64,000 bases of DNA from Cerioporus squamosus. Its lineage: Eukaryota > Basidiomycota > Agaricomycetes > Polyporales > Polyporaceae. The stretch lies in NCBI GenBank assembly GCA_022592435.1, contig JABYQS010000029.1, positions 124,001 to 188,000 on the forward strand, in the 5' to 3' direction. A program made the position numbers and the translations under genes. How positions within the stretch are numbered: the first letter of the stretch is position 1; each line of letters begins with the position of its first letter. Of the stretch, positions 33,463-44,645 are shown piece after piece. Under the pieces are notes generated by a model. The model was not told the origin of the DNA. It saw nothing but the letters and a program-made list of their open reading frames with translations, and searched no databases.

Positions 33463-35059
33463 ACTTGAAGATGTTCAGGAACTGTGGCTCCGCGAACCGG
33501 ATCCGCCTGCCGAAGTGAGTCGAAATGCATATCATCGGATCTCAGGCTCATCTAGTCCGGGTTTCTTCCTCCTGACAGCGACCTCTGCGCAAGAAAGCGC
33601 TGCTTGTTGGCGTTCAGTACGGCCACGAGCAGGAAGGGGTTCATCGCACGCCATTAGAGATGTGAAGCGGTTCTGGGAGCTGCTCATCTGTAACTCCTTC
33701 ATATGCGACATGTGAAGGACGGTGTGGCTGACGACCTCCCAGCCCGATTCAACTACCGTCCAGAGGATATCGCAGTGCTGGTGTCGGAAGAGGGCTTTGA
33801 CTGTTCGCTTTCTCCAACCAGGGAGCACATAGTACGTGACACATTTTCTCTAACCATGTCAGAACCTGATCGTCGTCACTGCTAGCTCAATGAGATTGAA
33901 ATCCTGGTTTCCGAGGTCCAAGACGGTGATCGCCTCGTATTTTTCTGTGAGTGATCTCAGTTGTTAATCGTTGATGAGATGTAATGGTCGATGCCTGCAT
34001 TCCAGACTATGGTGATACAATGCAGCTCTCCAACCAAGACTTCGCATCGGAAGACGGGTTTGATGAAGGTACGTATGGTATTGACCTGTCCCTTTCGCTC
34101 GCGCATGCATTCACAATGCCCACAGCCCTAATTCCTATCGACTACACGGAGGACAACGGCAAAACCATACTGGATAACGAGCTCCGTGGACGTCTCGTGG
34201 ACGTCCTCCCAGCTGGGGTGAAGCTCTCCGCCATATTCGACTCCCATTCTACCGCCGCTACACTGCTCGACCTGGAACACTATACATGCAACAACGTATA
34301 CGTGCCCTGGGTAGATGAATATCCCGCAATGAGAGGAAACGCGCCAAGGCGTAGCGGGCCAGCTCCGGGCGGGGCGAACGCCTATGAACCAGAGGCGTCT
34401 CGTCCAGATAGAACGGCGCATGCGTATTCCCGGCCTTGGAAGCCATCGTCCGAACATGAGGCTGATCCTGGTATCCACTCGGGACCGCATTCCACGCCCG
34501 TTCACCAACCCGGAGACTCCCCATTCCCAGGCCCCGCCCTGGTCGACGAGGAGGTCAGAGTAAAGCCTGCACGGCGCGACGGTAGACCGCTCGAGCGCAG
34601 TCATTCTGAGAGCGCTCTACCTTCGTTACCAGCCTCTCCATTCACGCCGACAGGGGTTTTCGGAGGCGTCATTGCTGCAAGCCCGGAGCCTATGGATTCA
34701 TGCGATGGATGGTGCGAAGTGAACTCTGCGCTTGGCAGCAACAGCGTGGTACGTATGCCCGATTATGACCCCCGAAGTCCAGGCTTCTGACCTAACGTAA
34801 TTATGACGGCGCGTCTCTCAAACAGATCTCCCTCTGCGGGTCTCTCGAGAGCGGAAGGTACAGCTTCGCACAGGTACGCACGCGTTGCCCAGTTCATGTC
34901 ATAATAGGGGTACGGACTCACCGTGACGGTTTGTTGCATCGACAGTTGCTTATGGACGTACTCGGTACGCGACCGCCTACCCTTTCGCGGTGGATACATG
35001 TACAGGTGCTGAAGCTGCTTTCATACTCACACAGAAGAAGACGTAGCCCGTTCCTATAG
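33463..35059 (+). pseudogene. Metacaspase-like (peptidase C14) gene lacking catalytic His and Cys
   Basis: The p20-type order of a fungal metacaspase is recognisable: RKKALLVGVQYG (from 33579), RDVKRFWELL, FNYRPEDIAVLVS, EVQDGDRLVFF, EDGFDEALIPIDY, ILDNELRGRLVDVLPAG, IFDS, LLDLEHYTCNNVYVPW, ISLCGSLESGRYS. Metacaspases normally have His in a YSGHG-like motif and Cys in DSCHSGT. Here the first position reads FFYYGDTMQ (no His) and the second reads DSHSTAATLLDL (the Cys codon is missing and an insertion replaces Gly-Thr). These residues are coded directly by 33998-34028 and 34235-34270. The frame also breaks once near 33646 (VHRTPL / AIRDVKRFW). A protease-dead paralogue or pseudogene is likely. 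The C-terminal part (from about 34800) is divergent and its end is uncertain. Confidence 0.65.
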
Positions 35060-35590
35060 AGAAGTCCTGCAGGCGGTGCTGTACGCTCTTCCTCTCTCGT
35101 GAGTCTCGAGCTCCCGAGCTTGCTAACATCGGCCACGCTCCCAGGCACAAGATGTATACCGCGGAGAGAAGAAGCAGTGTTAGCCGTTTTGGCTTTCTAC
35201 AGTGGGCGCAGCCTTTGGTATGTCATTACCACCATCTGTATAGGTTAGTCGCTCACCATCGTCCTGGACAGATGGGGAGCTCACGTCCCATGGTCAGTCC
35301 GTTCATTTCACCTCCGTCATGATAGCCTTACTCGCTCGTGCTAACACTCTTGCACGCCAGGACATGGAAAGCATGTTCATTCTCTGAAAACCGGACTACT
35401 CGCGGTTCTTGTTACGATTCGTTCTACAGCCGGGCCACATGCCTAATCAAACAAATGAACAAGCTGAGTGGTGCTATGAGGTGAAGACAAGAGACCGGAT
35501 GAGCGTCTACATCTCGGGCATCGATGACGAGGGAACGGAGTTTACATACCGAGACTACTATGTATTCGAGATGTCCACAGGAGAGGACAT
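35060..35590. other. Intergenic; possible remnant of metacaspase C-terminus
   Basis: Fragments such as HKMYTAERR (near 35140) lie between the metacaspase-like gene and the convergent surface-protein gene. No intact ORF is supportable. Confidence 0.35.
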
Positions 35591-36720
35591 TCAGATCAAA
35601 GCGAAGAGGCACCACAGTGCGTACACGAAGACCACAACAGCCCGACCAGTCATTCCCGGCGGGCTGAGCCCAGACGCAGAGCCAAACAGGAGCACATTCT
35701 TGCCGATGGTTCCGTTCACGCATCGCATCAGGTCCATGTCCACATTCGTCGGCAGCGAGACAGGCTTCGCGTTCGCGTCGCCCGCCAGCGCCGCGGTGTT
35801 GTTGTACCCGTCGAGCGTGAGCACGACGCTGCTCGCGCGGTAGTACTGGACCGCCTCCTCCGGACGAGGGTCCGTCCCGTTGCCGTTGAACCGGTACGGG
35901 CCGCGGGAGTTCAAAGTGAGCATGTCCCAGCAGTCGCCCTTCCCAGTCGAGTTGTACTGGTCGATGGAGGCTATCAGCGAGGTAACCATCGCGTTGTCGG
36001 AGATGATGTGCAGGGTGGTGTTGGATCTGTTGGACGTGTACACCGCTCGCATCTCCACACCGCCGGGCCGCGTCGAGTTGCTCGGGTCGCCGTACTAGAT
36101 AATATCCGAGAACAGCAGTCAGCCGGAGGGTCGCGGTGGCGCATACACAGTCTGCTGTCTTACCCTCGTATGTACGTGTGCAGGTATGCTTCCCCAGCAG
36201 ATCCTGCGCTCCCGCCCCAGGCAAGGGGCCAGAACCAGAACGGAAACCCGCGGTTGGCAGTACCAAGACCAGTAACACCAGGATAGCCACTGCCATAGAA
36301 CCTGAATAACGAGCCTGCTCATCAGCAACAGCCACTGAAAACATCGAGCGAGTCGTACCAAGAACCATAGACATCCTGCCGCGTCCCGCCACCATACGTG
36401 CGACCCGCGAACGGCTGTCCCTCCGGAATCGTGCTAACCTTCGAGACACAATTACCAGAGGTTGTGGCGCCCGACTTCCCGAGCCCTGAGGCGAACGCAG
36501 GCGCAGGCACTGCGCCCGCACTCCCGTCGCTGCTGCCCGTGCTCCCTCCGTGCCCACTCCCGCCTTCCCCGAACCCGCCAGCGTGGCCTTCGCCACCACT
36601 CGCGTGCGCGCCACCGCCTCCTCCGCCCTTCGGCGCCGGGAGAGGGCTGCGGGGCTGGAAGCGGCTGGTCCAGGATCGGTACGACGAGCACGCGTAAGCG
36701 GATACGACGGGGATGCGCAT
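35591..36720 (-). CDS. Gly/Ser-rich surface-type protein, tandem copy 1
   Basis: Exons 36720-36359, 36301-36176 (or 36164) and 36094-35591. Exon 1 has a Gly/Ser/His-rich low-complexity stretch, then VSTIPEGQPFAGRTYGGGTR. Exon 2 encodes FYGSGYPGVTGLG and GFPFWFWPLAWGG. Exon 3 starts YGDPSNSTRPGG and holds many Asn-x-Ser/Thr sites plus VQYYRASSVVLTLDGYNNTAAL. The end, AVVVFVYALWCLFALI, is a hydrophobic tail of the type cleaved for GPI attachment, so a cell-surface location is inferred. I know no function for the family. The exon 2 donors I can find leave phase 2 while exon 3 needs phase 0, so a single base appears to be missing near 36176. A TATA box lies 66 nt upstream of the chosen ATG. A paralogue follows at 37664. 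Confidence 0.65.
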
Positions 36721-36785
36721 GAGGTAGATGAGATAGGTGAGGGACGACTGAGGTCAGTGAGGACTGCACTCATGCGCAGGATGTA

Positions 36786-36791
36786 CTTATA
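36786..36791 (-). promoter_or_regulatory. TATA box of surface-protein copy 1
   Basis: TATAAG on the minus strand, 66 nt upstream of the ATG at 36720. The paralogue has a similar element at the same distance, supporting both start codons. Confidence 0.6.
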
Positions 36792-37663
36792 GTGTACTCG
36801 TGGGAAGGGTAAGGGTGGTGTATGGTGATGAGTAGGGCGACATCGTGGCATGCGATTGAGGTCTGAAGCAAGAGGCAATAAGTATTGTCAGTCATGAACA
36901 GCGCGCTGGTCGCGAAGGCGTGTCCCCGCCCTTCCTGAGACAATAAGTCCGACCGACTGCGCCCCTTCCGCTGCGTGGACAGTCGCAAACATCGCGCTGC
37001 GTCTCGCCGGTAACCTGAAAGCAGATGCGAGCGGGTCCGTAAACTGGTTCTCCTTTCGCGGAGAATGAGCTCACCTGGCACGTTTCGCGGCTGCCTGGCG
37101 ATACTCAGACAAAGTGGAGGGGTGTGAAATTATCACATGTACGGGCACAGACGAGATCATGGCGTTGGAGTCGATGAGGCACTCTGCAACTGGCGCTGGG
37201 AAGGGGACGGCGTGCCATGGCGGCGCATTTTCAAGTTAGCGACGAGGGACTGCATGTCTGCAACTCTGCATAGCGCGGCGTGTCCCTGCATTTGTCGCGA
37301 CCACAGATCTTACCGGCTACGCCCCCAGGAGGGCCTCGATGGTCGCAAAGGTTACTCACCGCCCGGTGTAGCAAGTGCCCTAGGTAAACTTCTGCATGAG
37401 CTGGTGCTCTGAACAAGAAGAAGTGAGCTCACCTAGCACGTGTCGCCTCTGACCAGCAACTCGCGGACAGCTTTGCAGGAACATCGTGTATAGGCCACAC
37501 TAAGCACTACACATATCTGAAGCATATCGTAGAGATCCTAAGCCTGTACACAAACCAACACGGGTATCATCGACAACAGACCGAGAGCCACAGACTATGA
37601 TACACGATGCAAGAGACTAATGAAGAGCCCAGGGGCGGCATCGACGAGGTCGGGGAGGTGCAA
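36792..37663. other. Intergenic, no gene seen
   Basis: Upstream of copy 1 and downstream of copy 2 of the surface-protein pair. A repeated block (GTGTCCC... near 36920 and GTGTCCCTGCATTTG near 37280, each followed by GAGCTCACCT...CACGT) suggests a small internal duplication. Confidence 0.4.
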
Positions 37664-38747
37664 TCAGAAGAACGAAGACATGCACCAAAGCACATACACG
37701 AGACCAACGGCGCCCACACTCGACACGGACAGCCGCGAAGCGGAGTCCTCGAAAAGAGGAACAGCCTCGCCGATCGTCGCGTTCATGCAATTGAGGAGGG
37801 TCTGGTCGACGTTGGAGGGGAGCGGCGGGGCCGTGGCGTTCGCGTCTCCCGTTAGTGCAGCGGTGTCGTTGTAGCCGTCGAGCGTGAGCACGACGCTGCT
37901 CGCACGGTAGTACTGGATGGCTTGTTCGGGAAGAGGGTCGGTGACGGCGCCGTTGAACGCAGAAGGTGTCTGTGATGAATTCGACGCGAAGGAACAATTT
38001 GAGGATATGGATGCGATGAGTGCGGTGACGGTGGTGTTGTCAGCGACAACGTGGAAGGTAGAGTTCGTCGTGTTGGAGGAGAATGCGGCCTGGGTCATCG
38101 GGCCGCCAGGCCGACTTGAGTTATTCGGCTCTCCATACTGCAGGTATGGTTGGTCGTCTAGCTACACGAGGGTACGCAGATCACTCACTTCGTTGTTGTT
38201 GTGCAGATACGCTGCGCCATATCCCAGACCGCCACCCCACACGAGAGGCCAGAACACGAAGGGGAAGTTGCGCCCTGACGTACCGAGACCACTAACCCCC
38301 GGGTACCCACTCCCGTATTGCCTGCAGCGAAACACCCTCAACACGAAGGTTCACGAGAGACCACAAGACGGTCAAGACTCACTGGTTGCCATAGATAGAA
38401 CCGCGAGTAGCGCCACCCGACTGGCGTCCCGCGAAGGGCTGGCCTTGAGGGATGGAAACGACCTTGGTAGTCCCAGAACCGTACGAGACGGCTGACGACC
38501 GTCCGGCGGTCGAACCGGGCACAGAAACTGAGGACCCACGACTGCCCACACTCCCGCTTGATCCCGAGCTGCCACTGCTGCCTGAGCCCTTGCTGCCACC
38601 TGAACTGCCAGAACTTCCTGACCTTCCCGATCCCGATGACCCAGAAGAACCGCTCTTTCCCCCGCCTCCTTTCCCACCACCTCCCTTGCGACGATAGAGG
38701 CGTTGCGTTGACTCTGAGTCCCTGCTGGGTATACCGGGAACGAACAT
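37664..38747 (-). CDS. Gly/Ser-rich surface-type protein, tandem copy 2
   Basis: Exons 38747-38383, 38321-38189 and 38137-37664 (365, 133 and 474 nt), a continuous frame of 323 residues. Exon 1: after MFVPGIPSRDSESTQRLYRR comes a Gly/Lys then long Gly/Ser-repeat stalk, then VVSIPQGQPFAGRQSGGATRG. Exon 2: QYGSGYPGVSGLG and NFPFVFWPLVWGGG. Exon 3: YGEPNNSSRPGGPMTQAAF, many N-glycosylation sequons, IQYYRASSVVLTLDGYNDTAAL, and a hydrophobic end (VGAVGLVYVLWCMSSFF) compatible with a GPI signal. No clear N-terminal signal peptide is visible from this start, which is odd for a surface protein; a small upstream exon may be missing from the model. All splice phases agree, unlike copy 1. Confidence 0.8.
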
Positions 38748-38813
38748 GTTGGGCGACTGAAGCGTTTGCGGGTGTCGTGAAGTGCAGAGAGAACAAGCTG
38801 AAGACTAGCAGAG

Positions 38814-38820
38814 TTAAATA
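38814..38820 (-). promoter_or_regulatory. TATA-like box of surface-protein copy 2
   Basis: TATTTAA on the minus strand, 67 nt upstream of the ATG at 38747, matching the position of the element in copy 1. Confidence 0.55.
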
Positions 38821-39741
38821 GGATGGAGGTAGAAGCTGGGCAAGACGGCACAGTACTGTACCCGGTTACGCCCCACCGCGGCCCCACGCGGCTCGCGGTC
38901 TTTGCGGGGGCAGTGCGTACTGCGCACAGCCACCGCTACTACCTACTTTCAATATAAGTTAATAAGCCTCAGTAAGTCAGTCCGACCTCTCATTAGCACC
39001 CGGCCCGTCCATGGCAAAGACAGATCTACTCCTGAATCCACTAGCCCCCCGTTGCACACGAACTCAAGTCGGCTTCTGGGAGACTCTGTTGTACCCTATA
39101 CAAGTAACTATCTTGAATGCTCCCTGCCACTGACGCTGCGCCCAAGTCACGGACCTTGGTGCAGTGCCCCACTGGCAAGGCCACATGAGTTCCCCTGTCA
39201 GTGGCCGGACTCGGCATGCGTTCAGTAGGTTCCTGTAGAAAGGTACCGGGAGCTAACTGTAGGCCTCCTGATATGTGCATTCTCAGGAACATAGCATCGT
39301 TCTCTCGCGAGTCGCGAGAACCAGATAGTATTCACTCCAATCCGTTCTCCAACGGCTCATGTGCTCGACACATCTACCGAGGCTAACGACACCGCTTCGG
39401 TAATCCGAGGCCGTCCGCTACGCGACTGTACGACATCTCATCGCCACACGACTATCGGAGTAACTCGTGAGCACGTCCACCTCTGCCTATGGCGACACGC
39501 AGTTGAACTGATAACACTCGGGCAGTCAGGCATGTGCAGCAGAGAACAGAAGAGGTATGTCAAGTAGGCTCGCTCAAGTTGCTCCCTTCGCCATCTCGTC
39601 ACTCAATCAACTCGAATTCTCATTATACGGCGAGGCCGATCGCGCCGGCCACAGCTTTGTAGATCAGGCGACTCTAAACCGGGCGGCTCGCTATGGCAGC
39701 CGGGCCTCGTGCTAGGAAAAGGTGTTTAAATGCGATCAGCC
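38821..39741. other. Intergenic, no gene seen
   Basis: About 0.9 kb between the promoter of surface-protein copy 2 and the 3' end of the Kelch-MYND gene. Only short frames without motifs. Confidence 0.5.
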
Positions 39742-42121
39742 TCAGCGTCTGCAACCGTGTTTCTCCTTGTGCTCCGGCCAGCCGTTCTTCTGGCAGGTCG
39801 GCGTGCAATAGAACACCCGCCCACCACATGAACCTAACCGCCACACGAGCGTCAGCAACCGCGTTGTAACACAAAACTGGAACAGCAAGGTGCGACGGAC
39901 CTCCGCACTTCTTGTGGATTCCCACCGCGTTGCAGACATAGCAAACCTGCCACGGTCCCAGCTGCGCGGTCCGCTTCTCGTCCTCCCAGTCGACGCCTTC
40001 GAACAGCCCCCCTGGTACGTCGACCACGAGCTGCCAGATGTCGCCATAGCTCCGTGTCACCTCGGACTTCCCAGCCGGCACCCAGTCCGTGTTCGTGTAC
40101 CCACCGAAGAGGTACATCTTCCCGGTCGCGGAATCTGTCAACAGTTGACCTTGCGCGCGGTACGTCGGGAAGCTGGGCGTGATGACCTGGCGCCAGCGCG
40201 GTGCAGGCGAAGAGTGGTCGAGGATGAAGGTGTCGGAGAAGTAGTGGAAGCCGTAGCACACCCCCGAGCTCGGCTCGGCATAGAACGGGAGCGCGGGGTT
40301 GTAGCCGCCGAACATGACCGTGGAATTGATCTTCGGGTTCTGTGTGTCGTGTGCAGCAAGGTGAGCACCAGGTCATATACGAGCAAACACACGGGCATGC
40401 GCTCACGTAGCAGAGAGACATCTCGGCGCGAGGGCACGGGATATTTCCCGCAACACGCTCCCGCCGCCACTCCTTCTTGGCGATATCCCACGACCAACAG
40501 TCGTCGTACGCGAACCCGTCCGAAGACGCGAACTCCTGGCCCTTCAGCTCCGCCGCCTGTCGGTCCGCCATACCGTACATAATGTAGATCTTCTCCTGCT
40601 TCCCGTCGACCCAAGATGCCAGGTTCTTCCTCGGGCCCGGCCAGTCGTGCGTCGGAATCAGCGGCTCCACATCAAACGCCCCATTGAGCCGCGTCCAAGT
40701 CTTCTTCTCGATATCCAGCACTGCGAACAGGTCGCTCCCGATGTCGCGCTCGCACTTGCCCCCGAAGACGTACATCTTCCCGTTGACGATGTGCGTGACG
40801 TAGTCGTACACGAGCTGGGACCACGGCCACTCGGCACGTCCGCCGCGCGCGTTGAGAAAATGCGTCTGGATGCGTCCCCAACGCTCGCGCTCGAGATCGA
40901 AGTAGTCGACGGTGGCGTAGCCACGGAAGAGGTATGCTTTGCCTTTGTAGACGGCCATCTCGCTGTTCAGGAACGGGGTACTGTAAGACTGAAGCTCTCG
41001 CCAGGCGTTGAGCCTGACGAGGTCGAGACACCAGAGGTCCTTGTACACATCGAAGGTCCCGCTGCGCTGGCCACCGCAGACGTAGAGCCGACCTGAAGAC
41101 GGAAGATCAGCAAGATGTTCGCATCATACGTCAACAACAGCGAGCGGTTACTCTTGTATATAAAGCATGCGTGGGCCATGCGAGACGCGATCTTCGACGC
41201 AACCTGAATCTTGAGCTTCTGCCACGCGCCGCGCACCTGCAACGCGGGCTCCGTGACAGATGCGCTCCGATGAGTCGAAGGATCGGGGTGGCGCATCTCC
41301 GTCGTCGCGTGGAACGTCGAGAGGGGAAGTTCTTCCTGCCGCAGTGCATATTGATCGGTGCGCGATGGCAGGCTCTTGATCAGGTCGTTCCCGAGATTGC
41401 GGCAGTACGCGGCTGCGCCCGTGTTCCCAAGCTTCAAGAAAACGTCCGAAGCAGTGAGGAGGCCCATGAGCCGCTGGCGGTGGAACTCCAGCACCGGAGG
41501 AACTGGATGGTACGGATCCCAGTCTGGTAAGTGATCCGAGTCAAACAGCGTACGACGTGTTCAGCGAATGCAGTCGCGTACCAAATTGAGGAGCAGCTTT
41601 GAAGCGTGCGTTCTTGTGCAACACGTCGACTTCCGTGCACCAGTCCAGTGCCTGTGACACGTCAGCGTTCCATATCGACAAAGATCAAGGAGAAGCCTGA
41701 CCTCGACGAACTTCCCCCGTTCGTACAAGCAGCGCGATACGCCGTTAGCGCACGTCATCGCCGTCAGACAGTCGTCCATCGTGAACCTGAGATACACGGC
41801 GCATCTCACGCCGCCGTCGTTCGTCGCATCAATCGGGACCTTGAGGTTCGTGTCCAGGAGATGGGCGAATGCCTCCGCGAACTTGTCCCCGGCCCTCCTG
41901 AACTTCTTTTCGCGCTCGAAGCCTTCAGCCTCTACCAGCGCAAGCTTGCATTTCGCTTCTCGATATCGCCGCTCTGCAAGGAAAGACAATGATGAGTTGT
42001 CGGTTTTCCGCCATTGATCCCGGAACACACCTTCCATGTCAAGCCGGCGCAGATACTCGATGAAAGCTGCCTCGAGCTGCGAACTGTCGAGCACACTGTC
42101 TGAGCCCACCTTGTCTGCCAT
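39742..42121 (-). CDS. Kelch-repeat protein with C-terminal MYND zinc finger
   Basis: Starts MADKVGSDSVLD at 42121. The N-terminal exons are helical and TPR-like (AERRYREAKCKLALVEAEGF). The middle has Kelch blades, which bind partner proteins as a beta-propeller: RLYVCGGQRSG, AVYKGKAYLFRGY, IVNGKMYVFGGKCERD, STVMFGGYNPALPF, GKMYLFGGYTNTDW. The final exon (39833-39742) after a 67-nt intron (39834-39900, phase 1) completes a MYND finger: CYVCNAVGIHKKCGG joined to SCGGRVFYCTPTCQKNG and EHKEKHGC. Its Cys/His pattern (C-x2-C ... C-x3-C ... YC-x3-C ... H-x3-C) is complete. MYND fingers mediate protein contacts in transcription regulators and SMYD-like proteins. The Kelch-MYND combination is common in basidiomycetes, with no assigned role that I know of. 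No frame problems seen; a soluble nuclear or cytoplasmic protein is likely. Confidence 0.88.
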
Positions 42122-42606
42122 GCTCGTTTGGTACACGGGATAGCTGGTGGTAAGAGGTGGTAGCAGTCTGCAGAGACTCGACCGCGTCAGTATCCACGGG
42201 CCACCTCGACGGGACCAACATTCATGCGATACGCGATGATCACGTGATCCAACTCTAGTCAAAGCCGCAGGAGGCCGCAGGACGGTGAACTGGGAGTCGC
42301 GACGGGACTTGGAGAAAGCCCTGCAACTCCGGAGCTAAGAGATCACGCACGAGCGACGAAAGGCTCTCGGAGCGCAGTAGCGAATTACTCTGCTGGTACT
42401 GGTATAAAAGACCGACAAGACGGTCGTTGATTCAAGTCCCAACTGAAATTCGAAAGGACAGGCATCGGTGAACCGTGCCACTCGGGATAGCTCACACTGA
42501 TCGCGCACTGGTAGTACTCGTACATATCCTGAAACTGTGCCCCACCAATCGAGAACCGCATACAAGGAGACCCAGGAAAAAGAATAGTACTGTAAGCCCG
42601 ATCGCC
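42122..42606. other. Intergenic, no gene seen
   Basis: Upstream region of the Kelch-MYND gene and 3' flank of the DUF1996-WSC gene. Confidence 0.5.
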
Positions 42607-44568
42607 CTAGTTCGCCTTGAGAAGTGTAAGCCTGTTAGGGCCACCACAGATCTCGTTCGCTGCAGCAGGGATGTCAGCAGGCAATACAGCGAGACATGGC
42701 AATCGTATACTCACAGTTGCCTGCACAGTGGTTCGTGCACTCGTTCCACGTAAGCGTGGAGCTGGACGCCCCGTTCCTCATCTGGTTGTCGCAGTAGCAC
42801 TCGTCCGAGTACTCGACTCCGGCTAACGAAAACCCCTTCGACGCACAGAAGTTCGCGCATGCAGCACGAGTCATGGTGGAACTGGTCGTGGATGCCCCGG
42901 TCAGGGCTCGGCCGCTCGTGCCCTCCGCGACGCAACCGACCTGCTTCCAGCCGGAAGGAAGAGGGGTCTGCGCAGGGATGAGGGAGAGAGTAGGCTGGCC
43001 AGGGCAGGTAGGTCGCGAACCGGTGCCATCCCAGAGTGGGTTGCACCCAGGGAGAGCGGTGATGGGGGAGCCAAAGCCGGTCGCCTCGTCAACGACCTGG
43101 GTCTCTAGGACGCACGCGTCGGCGGATGCCTGGTTGGTGTTGGCGGCGAGAGGAGGGCAGTCCTTGATGTTAGCGTTGTTATTCGGGCAGCTGTCGATGG
43201 CGTTCTGGAGGAGGTTCACGTCCCATCCGTTCTGGAAGTCGCCGTGGTGTCCGTAGCCAGTGGGATCCCCGTTCGCGAGGACGTAAGTGCCAGGGCCCCA
43301 GTAGTCGAACTGGTCGACGCTGACGGTCATCTCGTAAAACAAGGAGACAAGCTGCACGGGATGGCTGTCGGGGCAGTCACCGCTATTGTAGTTCTGGATG
43401 GGGTAGGACATGTGAGACTTGTGGTCCGCCGAATCGAGGTTCTTCCCGTCCCAGCAAGACGGGAAGAAAACCTGCGCACGCAACCCATCGGGGCAGCTGT
43501 GGTCGAAGAAGTTGTTGCGCTCGGCCCAGTCCGGATCGTTATCATGTACTCCGCTGAAATCTGAATCGACTCTCAACTGCGGGAATATAGTACGCTGTAT
43601 GCGTCTATGACGTACCTTGGCAAACAAAGCTAATGGCCTGATCTGCGAAGCTGGAAGCGTTGTAGGAACGCCTGTTCGTGTCACCAGCTAACATCTGGAA
43701 TTGTATCAGCACTGATGAGGGTATAGTACTTGTAGACAGGGACTGCCACATACACGCAAACCTGGCGGGAAAGCTTTGATGGGCTTCTTAGTGGGTCCGT
43801 TGCGTAACAGATAGTAGATGTTGAAGCTAGTGGCTGTAAGAATAAAGTCAACATGTCGTGTCTCAACGTTGCATCAATGGAAGATATGGTGTTGCGCGCA
43901 GGGCTGCGTATAGCGTCCGCCTCGGCTAAGCCGTTACGCGTTACGAGTGGAGCTCGCTGTGACGCGAGATCATAACCACTGCCCACTATGATTCCTCGAG
44001 ATCTCAATGCCTCGTGGCATCTCACGCTCTCGTCAAATGTGCGAACATGCAGGGCCCGATGTCAGATGCAAACGTGCCACAGTGAACAGCGTAGGTCTAA
44101 CTCAAGCCACAGAACAAAGGGAGAGCAGAACACGTACGGATTGGAGTGAACGTGCCAGTCTGGTGATCCCAGTGGTACATTTGCGGCTGTTGAGCGTGTC
44201 AGCGGTTACGGTGACACCCCGGACAAATACAATGCGAACATACCGCCCAGTAGTTACTCTTGTCAGGCTGCACTGGAATCGTAGTACAGTTGCTTCGCAT
44301 GAGGTCGGCCGCATCGTAGACGTTCCTAAACCGACTGGCACCGACGATGGAGTGAACGTGAGTGCCAATCTGAGCGGTAACGCCGAGGTCAGTCTGCGGC
44401 GCAGAACGTGTAGACATAAAGCATGCTCACGGCGTTCGGGGCAACGATCGAGTCGAGGCGGGTAGTGACAATGGGCCGACTACCCGCGAAGATCCAGTAG
44501 CCTTGTGCGTTGGCGAGGCAGACGAGGGCGGCGAGGAGGAGAAGCTTGGAAAGGGCTTTCACGGACAT
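42607..44568 (-). CDS. Secreted DUF1996-WSC protein, tandem copy 1
   Basis: Starts MSVKALSKLLLLAALVCLAN at 44568, a clear signal peptide followed by AQGYWIFAG. The DUF1996 domain follows across several short exons: RPIVTTRLDSI, HVHSIVGASRF, QPDKSNYWA, FNIYYLLRNGP, FVCQG, then a long exon with DWAERNNFFDHSCPDGLRA, CWDGKNLDS, DHKSHMSYP, HPVQLVSLFYEM and GYGHHGDFQNGWD. A WSC domain (small Cys-rich carbohydrate-binding module) comes next: GCVAEG, MTRAACANFCAS, YSDECYCDNQ, WNECTNHCAGN, completed after the last intron by SNEICGGPNRLTLLKAN. Eight WSC cysteines are present. DUF1996 is of unknown function in secreted fungal proteins; binding to polysaccharide or cell wall is an inference from WSC. A TATA box lies 70 nt upstream. 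Tandem paralogue at 45838-47830. Confidence 0.9.
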
Positions 44569-44637
44569 TGTGTTCGGTTCCCCGAGAGAGAGTTGAGACG
44601 ACAGGAGCCTGGAGAACGAGAGGTAACATGGGGAGTG

Positions 44638-44645
44638 CTTTTATA
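44638..44645 (-). promoter_or_regulatory. TATA box of DUF1996-WSC copy 1
   Basis: TATAAAAG on the minus strand, 70 nt upstream of the ATG at 44568. The sister gene has TATATAAG 66 nt upstream of its start. Confidence 0.7.

Noticed and set aside
35424..36878. A 484-codon minus-strand open frame
   Set aside because: It overlaps the three exons of surface-protein copy 1 in another frame; composition is Arg/Ala-rich as expected of a GC-rich shadow, and the paralogue at 37664 supports the other frame.
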